A stretch of DNA of 64,000 bases from Mermis nigrescens (lineage: Eukaryota; Nematoda; Enoplea; Mermithida; Mermithidae): the NCBI GenBank assembly GCA_036768485.1, contig JAVLUZ010000700.1, positions 240,451 to 304,450 on the forward strand. Direction: 5' to 3'. This document shows positions 22,826-35,256 of the stretch, in pieces; positions within the stretch are counted from its first letter, which is position 1, and each line of letters opens with the position of its first letter. The translations under genes were made by a program, and so were the position numbers. The notes below the pieces were generated by a model, which worked only from the letters and a program-made list of their open reading frames with translations, made no database searches and was not told the origin of the DNA.

Positions 22826-23888
22826 TAGTGATGTTCCGGTGCCGCTTTTTTTACCGGTGCTGGTGCCGGTACCTCCTGTACCGGCGCCGGTGCCGGTGCC
22901 GGTGCTACATTAGCATATTATATAGTGTACTATGCTTCTTCAAAAAGGGTTAAATTTGTACCTATTTTTCACCTGATATATATACATATTAGGGGAAAAT
23001 TTCATTTGGCTAGTAACGACTTCATTATTTTTAATTTATGAATACATATAATTTTCTCACTTAAGCATTAAACAAACAAAAAATTGTAATAAAATTGAAA
23101 TTCGAAGATAAATAAAAGTTAAATAGTGTATTATAAGTTTAAGTGTAGCGCAATCAAGATTGGCTTGTGCAGTAGTTGATTCTTCAGTCAAATCGAAATT
23201 TGGTTTTAGTGCATTAGTTAAATATTCAACTAGTAAGAAACAAACATGAAAATAGCCACAAAAATTTTTTGAGGTTAAATTATTTGAGTTTATTATTTCA
23301 CATTTTCAAAAGCCTCTGAAAACAAACATGGGATATATAAGTAATGCAAAAGGCTTACATAGAAGTTCATTTATAAAGTTTTAACAAGCTTTTTCTGAAT
23401 AACTTGCAGGAAAAAGTTTTGCATAAAAACTATTTTAAAAGTCTAACTGTATTTTACGGTCTTCTGCTCACGAAATGGAAAAATAAAAATGGATTTGATG
23501 AAATTAAGTTAAAATCTACTCTGTAGTACTCATCCTTCTTGCCTAAAGATGGTAGAATTAGAAGAACTTTCCACTCTATATGTCGATGTTTTTAATTTTA
23601 ATTTACTTTATTTATTAGTGTCCACGCTTCTTGCTGTTAATTGATGTTTTCAATGAGATGTTTCATTAAATGAATAATTAATTTTTAAAGCTCGAAGACT
23701 TGTTCTGAAGTTCAGTCAAAATGCTTCACTATGCTAATCAGAAGATTTTATTAACAAAATGCTACCTTTTTGCGCCTTTATTCATTACATTGGTGTTAAA
23801 TGAGCTTCAATTATTCTTTTTACACTAATTTTTTCTCTTTTATCTAGCACCGGCACCGGCGCCGGTGCCGGTGCCCAGGACATCACTA
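22826..23888. mobile_element. hAT element H with GGTGCC-rich ends (1063 bp)
   Basis: Starts TAGTGATGTTCCGGTGCCG and ends GTGCCCAGGACATCACTA. Perfect 8-bp TSD GTGTCAAC at 22818-22825 and 23889-23896. Subterminal blocks are CCGGTGCCGGTGCC-type repeats on both sides; the inside is AT-rich and non-coding. Confidence 0.9.
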
Positions 23889-24239
23889 GTGTCAACTAAA
23901 CGTATGAATGCCAACATGTAGTTAAGTACTTAATGGAGGTGGTTTATAGGTACCTACACTTTTTAGACCTTTTCTAAGAAAATCCCCCACCCTTTTTTTA
24001 AGCTTTAAATATAAGTTCAAACTCTTCACGCCAATAAATCATTCGTACTTTAAACGCGTGGCTATTACGGAAAAACAGTAAGATCCCACTTTGTGTCCCT
24101 ATAAAAATTTTGCGCTCCACTTGCAATATCATGATCAGTAATACTTTATTTCTGTTAAAACTTTATTTTTCGTCCTTCAGTAGATGGAGCATAATCCAAT
24201 GTCTAAAGTCGATTGACATTAAAAATCTCTAGGTACAAT

Positions 24240-24480
24240 CAGACCCGTATCCAGGATTTTGTCACGGGGGAGGGAGTACGACCAAAATTTTTTAACAATG
24301 TAAGAGGGACTAAAGGATGGATTAAAAGAGACGCTTTAGGACCACTAGAGCTGAACATTTTGTAAATTTTGCGACCCAGATGCCTTCAATATGGTGCGAC
24401 CCAGATGCCTTCAATATGGTGAGAATCCAATAGGCACTCTCAGTAAAAATAAAAATTCGGGTCCCGCCCAAAGCAACAGG
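24240..24480. mobile_element. Family M left-end fragment
   Basis: Begins CAGACCCGTATCCAGGATTT and continues with GGGAGTACGACCAAAATTTT as in the copy at 30655. No right end was found. Confidence 0.5.
24371..24420 (+). repeat. Exact 25-bp tandem duplication
   Basis: GCGACCCAGATGCCTTCAAT followed by ATGGT occurs twice in direct succession without a mismatch. Confidence 0.9.
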
Positions 24481-24710
24481 AACCTCGAGCGCGGATTGAG
24501 GACTGTGGGTTGAAATTTCCCATTCGGGTTTAAAATTAGGTTTTTAGATTTTAAAATTCTATTTTCAGCCGCAAAATACCTGAAAATGCCTCAAAGTCAT
24601 GAATTGCTCACAAAAAATAAGTTGTATATTTTGCATGACCTCTATGGAGAGCATATGCAATACGTAGTAGGAACAAAGCAGGTCAGTGATTTACACTTTA
24701 CCCTCTGCAG

Positions 24711-26243
24711 CAGGGACGGATTTAAGGGGGGGGTTAGAAGGAGGGCGGCCGCCCGCATACCATTAACTCAGAATAAATGGCGAAATAAAGAATGGACGTG
24801 TAATTTTCTACGAGTTTTGGCCGTCAGCATGCATGATTTTTTGGGGTTTACCCCCAAAAATATTTTCTTCCCCCCACAGAATTAGGGATTTTTTGAAAGT
24901 TCTCAAAAATTTTCTAAAAACCTGTAGAAAAGATGTTTTTAAGCGTTTTTAGCCATCTATTTGCTCCAAACTGCCAAATTTTCGGCGCTTCGCGCCATTC
25001 TTCCTAAAAATTTTTAATTTCAAATAATATTACACCTATTAATAGTACCAGTGTTTTTTTTTGTACAAGGTCCGTTTGTACATGTACAAAGATGGTCCCT
25101 AAAAGTCTTTGTACATTTTGCACATGCAAATTTTGTGTACTATAATATAGTACAGTAGCGATTTTAGTGTGTTAAAACAGGGTTTTCGATCTTAGGTAGT
25201 GTATTTTAGCTAATTTCTGGGTTTATGACGACAAAAATTACTAAAAATTATCTGCTAACGGCGCGAAGCGCCGAAAAATATTGAAATTTTTCCATTCTAA
25301 ATGCAAATTCTGCCATTTTAAAGATATATAGGACAAATAATTTATCAGTTCGGCGCTAAGCGCCAGAACTGATAAATTCTTTGTACATTTTGTATATAAA
25401 TCTTTGTACATTTTGTACACACAAAATTTTTGGGTACTATAATATGGTACAGCAGCGATTTTAGTATCGTAAAAACAGAGTTCTTCGACTTTTCGTAGTG
25501 TGTTTTAGCTAATTTCTGGGTCTCTAAGGGCAAAAATCACCAAGAATCGTCTTAAAACGGCGCGAAGCGCCGAAAAATTTGACATTTTTACTTTTGAAAT
25601 GCAATTTCTGCCATTATAAAGATATATAGAACACACAATTACTCATTTCGGCGCGAAGCGCAGAAATTTTTCGAATTATAGACCTTTTTTTGCAATTTTT
25701 GTCTTCCCAAAAATCTTTGTACATGTACAAAGACGGTCCCGAAAAGTCTTTGTACATCGGGAAAAATCTTTGCCGAATACAAAAAAAAACCGTGGGTAGT
25801 ACTAACCTTTTTAGCGACCTGGAATTTTCCACTCATGGATTAGGTTTCAAAACAATTTCAAGAGCATAAATAGACAATTAAGCATAGATTTCTCCTATTT
25901 TCAATCTAACTTTTAGGAATGTTCGATGGTACATGTCCAATGCTACAAAAAAGGTAATCAGCAAGCTTCTAAAAATCCTTTCACCATAATGTCACGAATT
26001 TTCCGGCGCTTCAGCGCCGGATTTCTGCTAAAGTCATTGAAATTTAATGATTTTTTTGCACAAAATTGTCAAAATGAGCTTTTGAAAAGCTGTTGCGTCA
26101 AAAGCGATTCAGAATAAAAGTAGATAACGTAAAGCGGCAAAAAACGCTATTCTGCACGTGAAGAACAAATTTTAGACCTATTTTTGACTGTTTTTGAAAA
26201 CGTTGGGGTACAGCCCCTTTCAAAAAACCTAGATCCGCCACTG
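24711..26243. mobile_element. Family F element carrying an A insertion (1533 bp)
   Basis: Left end CAGGGACGGATTTAAGG and right end CCTAGATCCGCCACTG. TSD CTCTGCAG (24703-24710) / CTCTGCAT (26244-26251). It contains a B-like section at 24825-25020, a complete A element at 25049-25794 and a CCGGCGCTTCAGCGCCGG hairpin at 26001. Confidence 0.8.
25049..25794. mobile_element. Family A hAT-like MITE (746 bp)
   Basis: Starts CAGTGTTTTTTTTTGTACAA and ends ACAAAAAAAAACCGTG. TSD AATAGTAC (25041-25048) / GGTAGTAC (25795-25802), 6 of 8. It has the palindrome CTTTGTACATGTACAAAG near 25717 and hairpins CGGCGCGAAGCGCCG at 25258 and 25558. Confidence 0.85.
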
Positions 26244-28736
26244 CTCTGCATGGGATAAAAACTCAAGGAAATATACAACATACATTGACTTAATTTTAAA
26301 AATTCTTGTCGAATCACTTCACTTTCATTGATTCATGACCTTAAGATGGCGAAAATACCATTTTGAAATTTATGCTCAAATCAACGTTGAAAGCAAGCAT
26401 ATTAAATGCAAATCTATCTACGCTTTGTGCTTTTTGATTAGGTAAGTATACCTCTACTTAACCTTTACGCTTAATCGGATATTCTGTCATTAAATTCAGA
26501 ATTTTGAAAATTCAAAAGTTGATTCAAGTCATTTTTCAGCGAAGCGTCAGGGCTTTCATGGTGCGATCTTCATTCACAATTTTCTTTTTTTAACATTTTT
26601 AAATTCATTCGAAACAAATTAAGATAATATAGATGAATTGAATTTCAAGAATTTCGGGGTAAAAAGACATTGAAGAGCTGAAATTGCATTTTTTACTAAT
26701 TTTTTATTTCTTTGTATTTTGCATTTTCAAATGCAAAAGTTTATTTGCACGACCATTCTTACATTTTCACCCGCGCAAAAAAGGTGTGGGAGGCATCACG
26801 TGAGCACAAATAACGAAGTACGATTGTGTGTCTTCGCAAGACCCCATCTTTAATGGTCAAATTTAAGTTAAAAATAGTGGAAGTGACTAGTGATCGACCG
26901 GGGCCCCGGCCCCGGCAATCCCCGGCCATTTTTAAGCATCCCCGGCCCCGGCCGGGCAAGGTCAAAAAATGGCCGGGGCCGGAGTAAAATTTAGTGTAAT
27001 TCGTATTTTGTACAGGCTGTGATACTGGCACTTATTTATCAATGAGCAAGTGTTAATTTTGAGTACTGTACTGATTAGACCATATGTATACTTACTTAGT
27101 CCTTGTTATTACTTTGCTACTGTGTATAAATGAGTTTTACTGAATAAATACTCAGGAAAATCTGCATGTTTTCGATTCCTCCACTTAAATTATTTTAACT
27201 AAATGCTACTTTTAACTCATTCATTCATAGCTATGGCTAAAAGATTTAGAGTTGACAAATACGTTCTATTTTTAGTTGGAAATTGTACGTTTTCAACAGA
27301 CTATTTTTACAAAAAACACGTTTACATTTAATTGAATGGGAACCGCATGCTTCAAAACGCGTTCCTTGTGTAATAGTTATTAGGACCAAGGTTAATTATC
27401 GGCGAATGTAAACTACGCAGCAGAATTGCGTTCGATCCGATAAACTAAATGTCTCAAATAGTTTCTTAAGGTCCGGAGTTGAGGGAGGGGTGGAATCCCA
27501 AATTAGAGGACCAGAAAATTAAGTGGTGGACTATTATTAGCCGACTCTATTTTGTTGTACGAGCTTCTTGTGCTTGTACAAAGATCTCCAAAAAGGTCTT
27601 TGTATGATCTAACAAATTTTTGTAGCTATATTATATAAATACATTTTTAAACATACACATTTTCGCATACTATCAGTATGTGAGAGTGTTTTTTGTACAA
27701 TGAACCTCTGTATATACATGAACAAAGATGGTACCCAAAAGTCTTTGTACATTTTGTACCAGTGTTTTTTTTTTGTACACGGTCAGTTTGTGCATGTACA
27801 AAGATAGTCCCCAAAAGTCTTTGCACATTTTGTACACACAAAGTTTTGGTTACTATAATATGGTACAGTAGCGATTTTGGTGTGGTAAAACAGGGTCTTT
27901 TGACTTTTGATTGTATATTTTAGCTAATTTTTGGGTTTCTAACGCCAAAAATTACTAACATTGTCTCAAAACGGCGAGAAGCGCCTAAAAATTTGACATT
28001 TTTCCATTCTAAATACAAATTTTGCCATTTCAAAGATATACAGGACAGATAATTTTTCATGTCGGAGTGAAGCGCCGAAAAATTTTGGAATTCTACACCT
28101 TTTTACAGTTTTTATCTTCGCAAAAATCTTTGTACATGTACAAAGATAGCCCTGAAAAGTCATTGTACATCGGGAAAATTTGTTGGCAAATACAAAAAAA
28201 ACACTGTTTTGTACATGCAAATTTTTGTATACTTTAATATGGTACAGTAACGATTTCAGTGTGGTAAAACATAGTTTTTCGACCTTTAGTAGTGTATTTG
28301 GCTAATTTTTGAGTTTCTAAATATTTGACATTCTTGCATTTTTCCATTCTAAGCGCAGTGTTGCTTATTACAAGATTTAATTCGCATATTACAATTTTTG
28401 TAATATTTCTGATTTTGTAGTACAAGTTGTTTTAGCTTTCTCAGTCGAGGTTTATGTGTGAATTCCATCAAAAGCTCATAAAAATTTCGGCACATCGCCC
28501 CGAACTAATATTATCAACTAAATTCAGGCCGAATTATCACATTAGAAGCACGGTCTTCTTTTATTCGGCGAAGATTTTTGCTGATGTTCAAAGACGTTTC
28601 AGGACCGTCTTTGTACATATACAAGGATTTTTGAAGAACAAAAAATGTAAAAAGGTGTAGAATTCCTTATTGCAAATTCTACCATTTTAAAGATTTTCAG
28701 GGGGTAAGTGGCTGCAAAAATGGAGCCGCTTACCAC

Positions 28737-28999
28737 CACACATGGGCGTGGGGGGGATCTGGGGGGTCTGGACCCCCCCCAGAAACCAAAAGACCCCCAG
28801 AAATCAAAAGACCCCCCCCAGAAATCATTTTTTGAAAATTTTTTTCGTTTTTTTCGCAATTTTTTGATGCCAATGGATAGTGCTTGGTGAGAAACGTCGA
28901 AAAATGGTGTTTTTATCGCCATATCACCATTTTTAAGGCCATTTTTTGACCTTCAAAAAATCTTGGACCCCCCCAGAATTTTCTTGCTGCCCACGTATG
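28737..28999 (+). mobile_element. Family C MITE inside E copy 1 (263 bp)
   Basis: CACACATGGGCGTGGG to CTGCCCACGTATG, perfect TSD CTTACCAC (28729-28736, 29000-29007). The corresponding place in E copy 2 (about 33985) is an empty site. Confidence 0.92.
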
Positions 29000-29458
29000 C
29001 TTACCACCCTTCCTTTGAAAATGGCCGAGAAATATACATGTGACAGGGGGTTAAGGCCATCCCCCATCCACGGTTTGAAGCCCCGGACTTCCTTGAAAGT
29101 CAGAAAATATTTGACCATCCTCCCCCATTTTTTGGCGAAAACCTGCGCTTTTTTTGGCTATTTTCATAGTTTTTACCATTTTTGATCTAGTCGCTAACCC
29201 CCTCCTTCTAAAAATGGCGAGGGACCCCTACCCTAGATTTCCAGCCATTACATTTATACTGAGGGATCCTCATAAAATTTTAAGCGATTACATGCATGTT
29301 TTTATAGTCATAATTTATCTTTTTACTCTAGCTCACATTCTAAAATAATGTATCACTTCGTGAAATTCTAATAGTTAGGTACACTTTTGCCATACTAAAA
29401 AATTAGGTTCAAAAAATTCGAAAGGTTTTCACCAAAAATCGTCTGACAGTGACTTGTC

Positions 29459-29647
29459 TTGGACCCTGAGGGGGTAATACCCCTCCCCCTTATAAGAATG
29501 TGTGATGTCTCATTTATTACACCAATACCTATTGCATCCAATTGCTACAGCAGCAGTAGCAGTAGCGAAGATTCAAATGATATTGAGTGTGCTAATAGCA
29601 GCGACATAGACTTTATTGATGATTCAGACAATGAAACACTGGACTAA
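29459..29647 (+). other. Short acidic reading frame in E copy 1
   Basis: 62 codons ending ECANSSDIDFIDDSDNETLD, with a serine-aspartate run before it and an AATAAAA signal about 25 bp after the stop. The counterpart in E copy 2 is 34441-34638. It could be the C-terminal tail of the lost E transposase; no domain can be recognised. Confidence 0.4.
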
Positions 29648-30047
29648 ATTTGTATCTTGTGACATAAATAGTAATAAAACTTAATATGAAAAGGCGCACC
29701 TAACTTTGCGCTTGCCATTTACTTCTGAATGGAGCAGTCGCTCATTATTTCTTTTCCTATGCCCACCCCAAGTATGTGTCATGCAATAATATCTTCTTGT
29801 CTGACCCCGACCAGCCCCGACCCGGCCCCCGGCCCCCGGCCCCAGCGGGGCCGGGGATTTTTTCAGCCCCAGTACTGCCCCGGCCCCGGCCGAAAAAGTC
29901 GCCCCGGTCGATCACTAGAAGTGACGAAATTTTTCAACGATTAAAATTCCCAAAGGGACACTCTTAATTTAAATAGAACTGGTAAGAAATGCCAAGACCA
30001 ACCGCCGCTTTGCGTCAAATATATTAATTTTCTATATTGCTTAGCTA

Positions 30048-30437
30048 GAACAAATATTGAAGTCCAAAACGGCAAAAAATCGCCAAATTTCTTCGTAGCT
30101 TTCTCTATTCTTTTTAAAAGGTGAAATCTGATTTTTTGGTTTAAAATTAAGAAAATCTACATTTAAAAGCTTAAAAATACGTAAAATAAAATCTAGTGGC
30201 CCTTTATCAAAGTTCATCACACCAAAAGCTGCTCTAAATCTGCGAGTTTTTTCGAGTAGGGTCGGGTCAGACAGACCCCTAAAATACACTACCAAAGATC
30301 GAAAAGTTTGTTTTACCACACTAAAATCGCTACTGTACTATATTATAGTACACAAAAATATGCAGGTACAAAATATACAAAGACTTTTGGGGACTATCTT
30401 TGTACATGTACAAACGGACCTTGTACAAAAAAGACTG
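30048..30437 (-). mobile_element. Family A fragment, reversed
   Basis: 30295-30437 is the inverted left end of family A (TACCACACTAAAATCGCTAC, then TGTACAAACGGACC and TTGTACAAAAAAGACTG). The left boundary near 30048 is a guess based on CTTAGCTA / ATTAGCTA flanks. Confidence 0.55.
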
Positions 30438-30474
30438 ATTAGCTACATAGCTATATATTTAACATGTTTGCCGC

Positions 30475-30625
30475 AAGAATCGGAACCGGAATCGGAATCG
30501 GCCGATTCCTGTTATTTTGGAATCGAAATCGAATCGGAATCGGCTGTCTTGAGATTTGCAGAATCGGGATCGGGATCGGAATCGGCTTTTCTGAGATTTA
30601 AAGAATCGGAATCGAATCGAATTGG
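30475..30625. repeat. GGAATC hexamer-rich block
   Basis: Degenerate repeats of CGGAATCGGAATC. It resembles the subterminal parts of G and H but with another hexamer, so it may be an end of a related hAT element; no terminal motif or TSD was found. Confidence 0.6.
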
Positions 30626-30649
30626 ACCCTGCGCGTTTGCAGGTCATCT

Positions 30650-31494
30650 GGCTCATGCGTATCCAGGATTTTGTTTCGGTAGGGAGGCACGACCAAAATT
30701 TTTTTAAAACACAAAAGACAAGACAAAACAAGAAAATATTTATTGTCCAGAAAAATACACGAAATTCGGTAAAACACAAATACATAATATAACAGCGACT
30801 TACGAGCAAAAGGACATACAGATTATGGAGTGTGATACAACTAGGTATGTCCCAAGACTAAAATTGTAAAATCAATGTTTAGCAGCTCTTTTTTTAATGA
30901 ATCAAGACTAGGAGAAGCGACGACATGATCAGGAAAGTTGTTCCAAATTTTCAAATATCGTTGGGAAAAGTCGTTGAGGTAAGAATAACCAACGGATAAA
31001 TTTTGGTTTGCCGATTTTTCTACCCGGGTGCCACATATACGTTAAAAATCCAATGGAAACCATATCATTTAGGGCTGAGGGGGTTTGAGTGGCAATCTTG
31101 GATCGTAACCTTGAAATTTTTACAAAAGTAGCGAAATCAAGGCTGTGAATTCCCCCTTAAATTAGTCAAAGCTCATCAGACAATTCATAATCACCGCCAA
31201 AAAATTGCTGTCATTCTCGCTTCTTGAACAAATTTCATTTTCTGCATAAATTATGTGAAGAAAAGAAGATAAATATATGCAAAATGCGCTTTAGATTGTA
31301 TAAAGACTGAAAATGGAGTGTTTAAAACGCGCGCTTCGGACTAGGTAGACTGTAATTACACTTTTAAGATTCGGCGCGAGGCGCCGAAAATTTTTACGAT
31401 TTTTGGCTACAAAGCAAACGGAATTTAGGGAATAAATTGTTCATACATTTCATTTTGGGGACACGAGCCACCCTATCTCCTCCTGGATACGGGC
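30650..31494. mobile_element. Family M element, diverged
   Basis: Left CATGCGTATCCAGGATTTTG and right TCCTGGATACGGGCCTG are M ends. A TTCGGCGCGAGGCGCCGAA hairpin lies at 31370. No TSD is visible. Confidence 0.55.
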
Positions 31495-31768
31495 CTGAAT
31501 GCGGATCAAAATACCAAGCCGATTTTAGCCTCTAAATTCTAAAATAGATAGAAGAGTTTTAGGGAATCAAGAAGGCCCTTCAATAACAGTAAAAATTATG
31601 CACGGTTATTTAACTTAACTAGCTGGATTACTTGCAGTCGCAGTAATCTATTTCAATCCAATTCATTACGACCGCGCAATACGTTCTCTTAGTTGAGAGT
31701 GGGAGAGTCAAGAACTCCTAGAATAGCTAATGACTTCCGCTAAATGGCTGCGACCCTCCAGAATTGCC

Positions 31769-31832
31769 GACTTTCTCAACAAGTATGGAAAGTGTGCTGT
31801 TAGGCGCACTTTCCATACTTGTTGAGAAAGTC
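31769..31832. repeat. Perfect 26-bp-arm palindrome in a B fragment
   Basis: 31769-31794 and 31807-31832 are exact reverse complements with a 12-base spacer. The arm begins GACTTTCTCAACAAGTATGG. It sits in a degraded family B segment (31730-31870). Confidence 0.9.
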
Positions 31833-32496
31833 AAAAGTAACTAATTTTCGGCGTTACTTGTATGCACGTACACATGCATGCTAGGTAGTGATCGACCGGG
31901 GCCCCGGCCCCGGCAATCCCCGGCCATTTTTAAGCTTCCCCGGCCCCGGTCGGGGCAAGGTCAAAAAATGGTCGGGGCCGGAGAAAAATTTAGCGTAATT
32001 CGTATTTTGTACAGGCTGTGATACTGGCACTTATTTATCATGAGCAAGTGTTAATTTTGACACCTGTATGATTAGACCATATGTATACTTACTAAGTCCT
32101 TGTTATAACATTGCTACTGTGCATAAATGGGCTTTTACTGAATAAATGTTCAGGAAAATCTGCATGTTTTCGATTCCTCCACTTAACTTATTTAAACTAA
32201 ATGCTACTTTTAACTCATTCATTCATAGCTATGGATAAAAGATTTAGAGTTGACAAATACGTTCTATTTCTAGTTGGAAATCGTACGTTTTCAACAAATT
32301 ATTTTTACAAAAACACTTTTACATTTAATTGAATGGGAACCGCGTGCTTTAAAACGCGTTTCTTGTGTAATAGTCATTAGGACGAAGGTTAATTATAGGC
32401 GAATGTAAACTACGCTGCAAAATTTCGTCCGATCCGATAAACTAAATATGTCTCAAATAGTTTCCTAAGATCCCGAGTTGAGGGAGGGGTGAAATC

Positions 32497-32763
32497 CACA
32501 CCTGGGCGTGGAGGGGGTTTGGGGGGTATGCACCCCCAGAAACAAAATATTCCCCCCCCCCAGAAATCAGAATACCCCCCCAGAATTCAATTTTTTGAAA
32601 ATTTTTTCGTTTTTTTCGCAATTTTTTGATGCCAATGGATAGTGCTTGATGAGAAATGTCGAAAAATGGTGTTTTTATCGCCATACCACCATTTTTAAGG
32701 CCATTTTTTGACCTTCAAAAAAATCTTGCACCCCCCCCAGAATTTTCTTGCTGCCCACGTATG
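32497..32763 (+). mobile_element. Family C MITE inside E copy 2 (267 bp)
   Basis: CACACCTGGGCGTGGAGG to GCTGCCCACGTATG, perfect TSD GTGAAATC (32489-32496, 32764-32771). E copy 1 has the empty site near 27490 (GGTGGAATCCCAAATTAGAG). Confidence 0.92.
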
Positions 32764-34440
32764 GTGAAATCCCAAATTGGAGGATTAGAAAAGTAAGTGG
32801 TGGACTATTATTAGCCGACTCTATTTTGTTGTACGAGATTCTTGTGCTTGCACAAAGATCTCCGAAAAGGTATTTGTGTGAGCTAACAAATTTTTGTAGC
32901 TATATTATATAAATATATTTTTAAACATACACATTTTCGCATACTATCAGTATGTGACAGTGTTTTTTTGTACAATGTACCTTTGTATATACATGAACAA
33001 AGGTGGTACCCAAAAGTCTTTGTACATTTTGTACCAGTTTTTTTTTGTACACGGCCCTTTTGTGCATGTACAAAGATGGTCCCCAAAAGTCTTTGTACAT
33101 TTTGTACACACAAATTTTTGGTTACTATAATATGGTACAGTAGCGATTTTAGTGTGGTAAAACAGGGTCTTTTGACTTTTGATTGTATATTTTAGCTAAT
33201 TTCTGGGTTTCTAACGCCAAAAATTACTAAAATTGTCTCAAAACGGCGCGATGCGCCTAAAAATTTGACGTTTTTCCATTCTAAATACAAATTTTGCCAT
33301 TTTAAAGATATATAGGACAGACAATTTTTCATATCGGAGCGAAGCGCCGAAAATTTTTGGAATTTTACACCTTTTTACAGTTTTTATCTTCCCAAAAATC
33401 TTTGTACATGTACAAAAAGAGTCCTGAAAAGTCTTTGTACATCGGGAAAAATCTTTGGCGAATACAAAAAACACTGTTTTGTACATGCAAATTTTTGTTT
33501 ATTTTTATATGGTACAGTAACGATTTCAGTGTGGTAGAACATAGTTTTTCGACCTTTAGTAGTTGTTTGGCTAATTTTTGGGTTTCTGAATACTTGACAT
33601 TTTTCCATTTTTCCATTCTGTTGCTTATTACAAGATTTAATTCGCATATTACAATTTTTGTTATATTTTTGATTTTGTAGTACAAGTTGTTTTAGCTTTC
33701 TCAGTCGAGTTTTATGTGTGAATTCCATCAAAAACTCGTAAAAATTTCGGCACTTCGCGCCGAACTAATATTATCAACTAAATTCAGGCCGAATTATCAC
33801 ATTCAGAAGCACGGTCTTTCTGTATTCGGCGAAGATTTTTGCTGATGTACAAAGACGTTTCAGGACCGTCTTTGTACATGTACAAAGATTTTTGAAGAAC
33901 AAAATCTGTAAAAAGGTGTAGAATTCCTTATTGCAAATTCTACCATTTTAAAGTTTTTAGGAGGGTAAGCGGCTGCAAAATGGAGCCGCTTACCCCCCCT
34001 TCCCCTGAAAATGGCCGAGAAATATACATGTGACAGGGATTTGGGCCATCCCCATCCACGCTTTGAAGCCCTGAACTTCTTTGAAAGTCAGGAAATATTT
34101 GATCACCCTCCCCCATTTTTTTGGCGAAAACCTGCGCTTTTTTGGCTATTTTTATGTGTTTTTACCATTTTTGATCTAGTCGCTAACCCCCTCCTTCTAA
34201 AAATGGCGAGGACCCCTACCCTAGATTTCCAGCCGTAACATGTATACTGATTTACCCTCATAAAATTTTAAGCGATTACATGCATGTTTTATAGTGATAG
34301 TTTATCTATTTACTCTAGCTCACATTCTAAAATAATATATCACTTCGTTGAAATTCTAATAGTTAGGTACACTTTTGCCATACTAAAAAATTAGGTTCAA
34401 AAATTCAAAAGGTTTTCACTGAAAATCGTCTGACAGTGAC

Positions 34441-34638
34441 TTGTGTCTTGGACCCTGGGGAGGGGTAATACCCCTCCCCTTATGGGAATGTGTGATGTCT
34501 CATTTATTACATCCAATACCTATTGCATCCAATTGCTACAGCAGCAGTAGCAGAAGCGAAGATCCAAATGATATAGAGTGTGATAATAGCAGCGACATAG
34601 ACTTTATTGATGATTTAGACAATGAAACACTGGACTAA
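34441..34638 (+). other. Short acidic reading frame in E copy 2
   Basis: 65 codons ending ECDNSSDIDFIDDLDNETLD, the counterpart of 29459-29647. The upstream part of the frame differs between copies, so only the C-terminal 35 or so codons are comparable. Confidence 0.35.
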
Positions 34639-35256
34639 ATTTGTTTCTTGTGACATAAATAGTAATAAAACTTGATATTAAAAGGCGCGCCTAACTTTGC
34701 GCTTGCCATTTACTACTGACTGGAGCAGTCGCTCATTATTTCTTTTCCTATGCCCATCCCAAGTATGTGTCATGCAATAATATTTTCCTTGTCTGACCCC
34801 GGCCGGCCCCGGCCCCGGCCAAAAGTCGCCCCGGTCGATCACTAATGCTAGGTAGTTTTATTTTTGTTCTCCGTTTTTATTTTTTGACCTTTCCACGGCG
34901 CATGAGTTGCAGACCTTCTGATCTCGAAATTTGATCCATCCAGACTTTTATTCAGACCCTACCCTACCCACGTATAAGTGTTTGATCATTGTATAACGAA
35001 TTTTACTTTCTCACTAACATGACTTCGTTAGTAAACTAAACCGACTAGTTGATACAACAGCTAAAACGAAAATTCTGAGAAAAAATTGTCCGCTTACGAA
35101 TCGACGTCCTAAATAGGCAAAAATACTGATCAACAAAAAGTGACGAATTAACAGAGTTTTGTTGCTATGTACACATACCTACAACATAACAATCTATGAA
35201 AAAGCACAGCACGATCATTGCGCGAAGATTTCGCATTTCGTTAGATTGAATGGCGT

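Larger units (their letters stand above)
26888..29917. mobile_element. hAT element E, copy 1 (3030 bp)
   Basis: 17-bp perfect inverted ends TAGTGATCGACCGGGGC. Perfect 8-bp TSD GAAGTGAC at 26880-26887 and 29918-29925. Subterminal DNA on both sides is CCCCGGCC-rich. The middle (about 27540-28700) is built from family A-type TTTGTACA blocks; these are also in copy 2 and so predate the duplication. A C element sits at 28737-28999. Near the right end is a short acidic reading frame (29459-29647). Confidence 0.92.
31886..34844. mobile_element. hAT element E, copy 2 (2959 bp)
   Basis: Same ends as copy 1 (TAGTGATCGACCGGGGC, inverted at the right). Perfect 8-bp TSD ATGCTAGG at 31878-31885 and 34845-34852. 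Highly similar to copy 1 over the whole length, except that each copy has its own C insertion. Confidence 0.92.

Noticed and set aside
32883..33731. Frames with repeated YKMYKDFWGPSLYMYK-like peptides
   Set aside because: These are translations of the TTTGTACA subterminal repeats in family A and E, in several frames at once.
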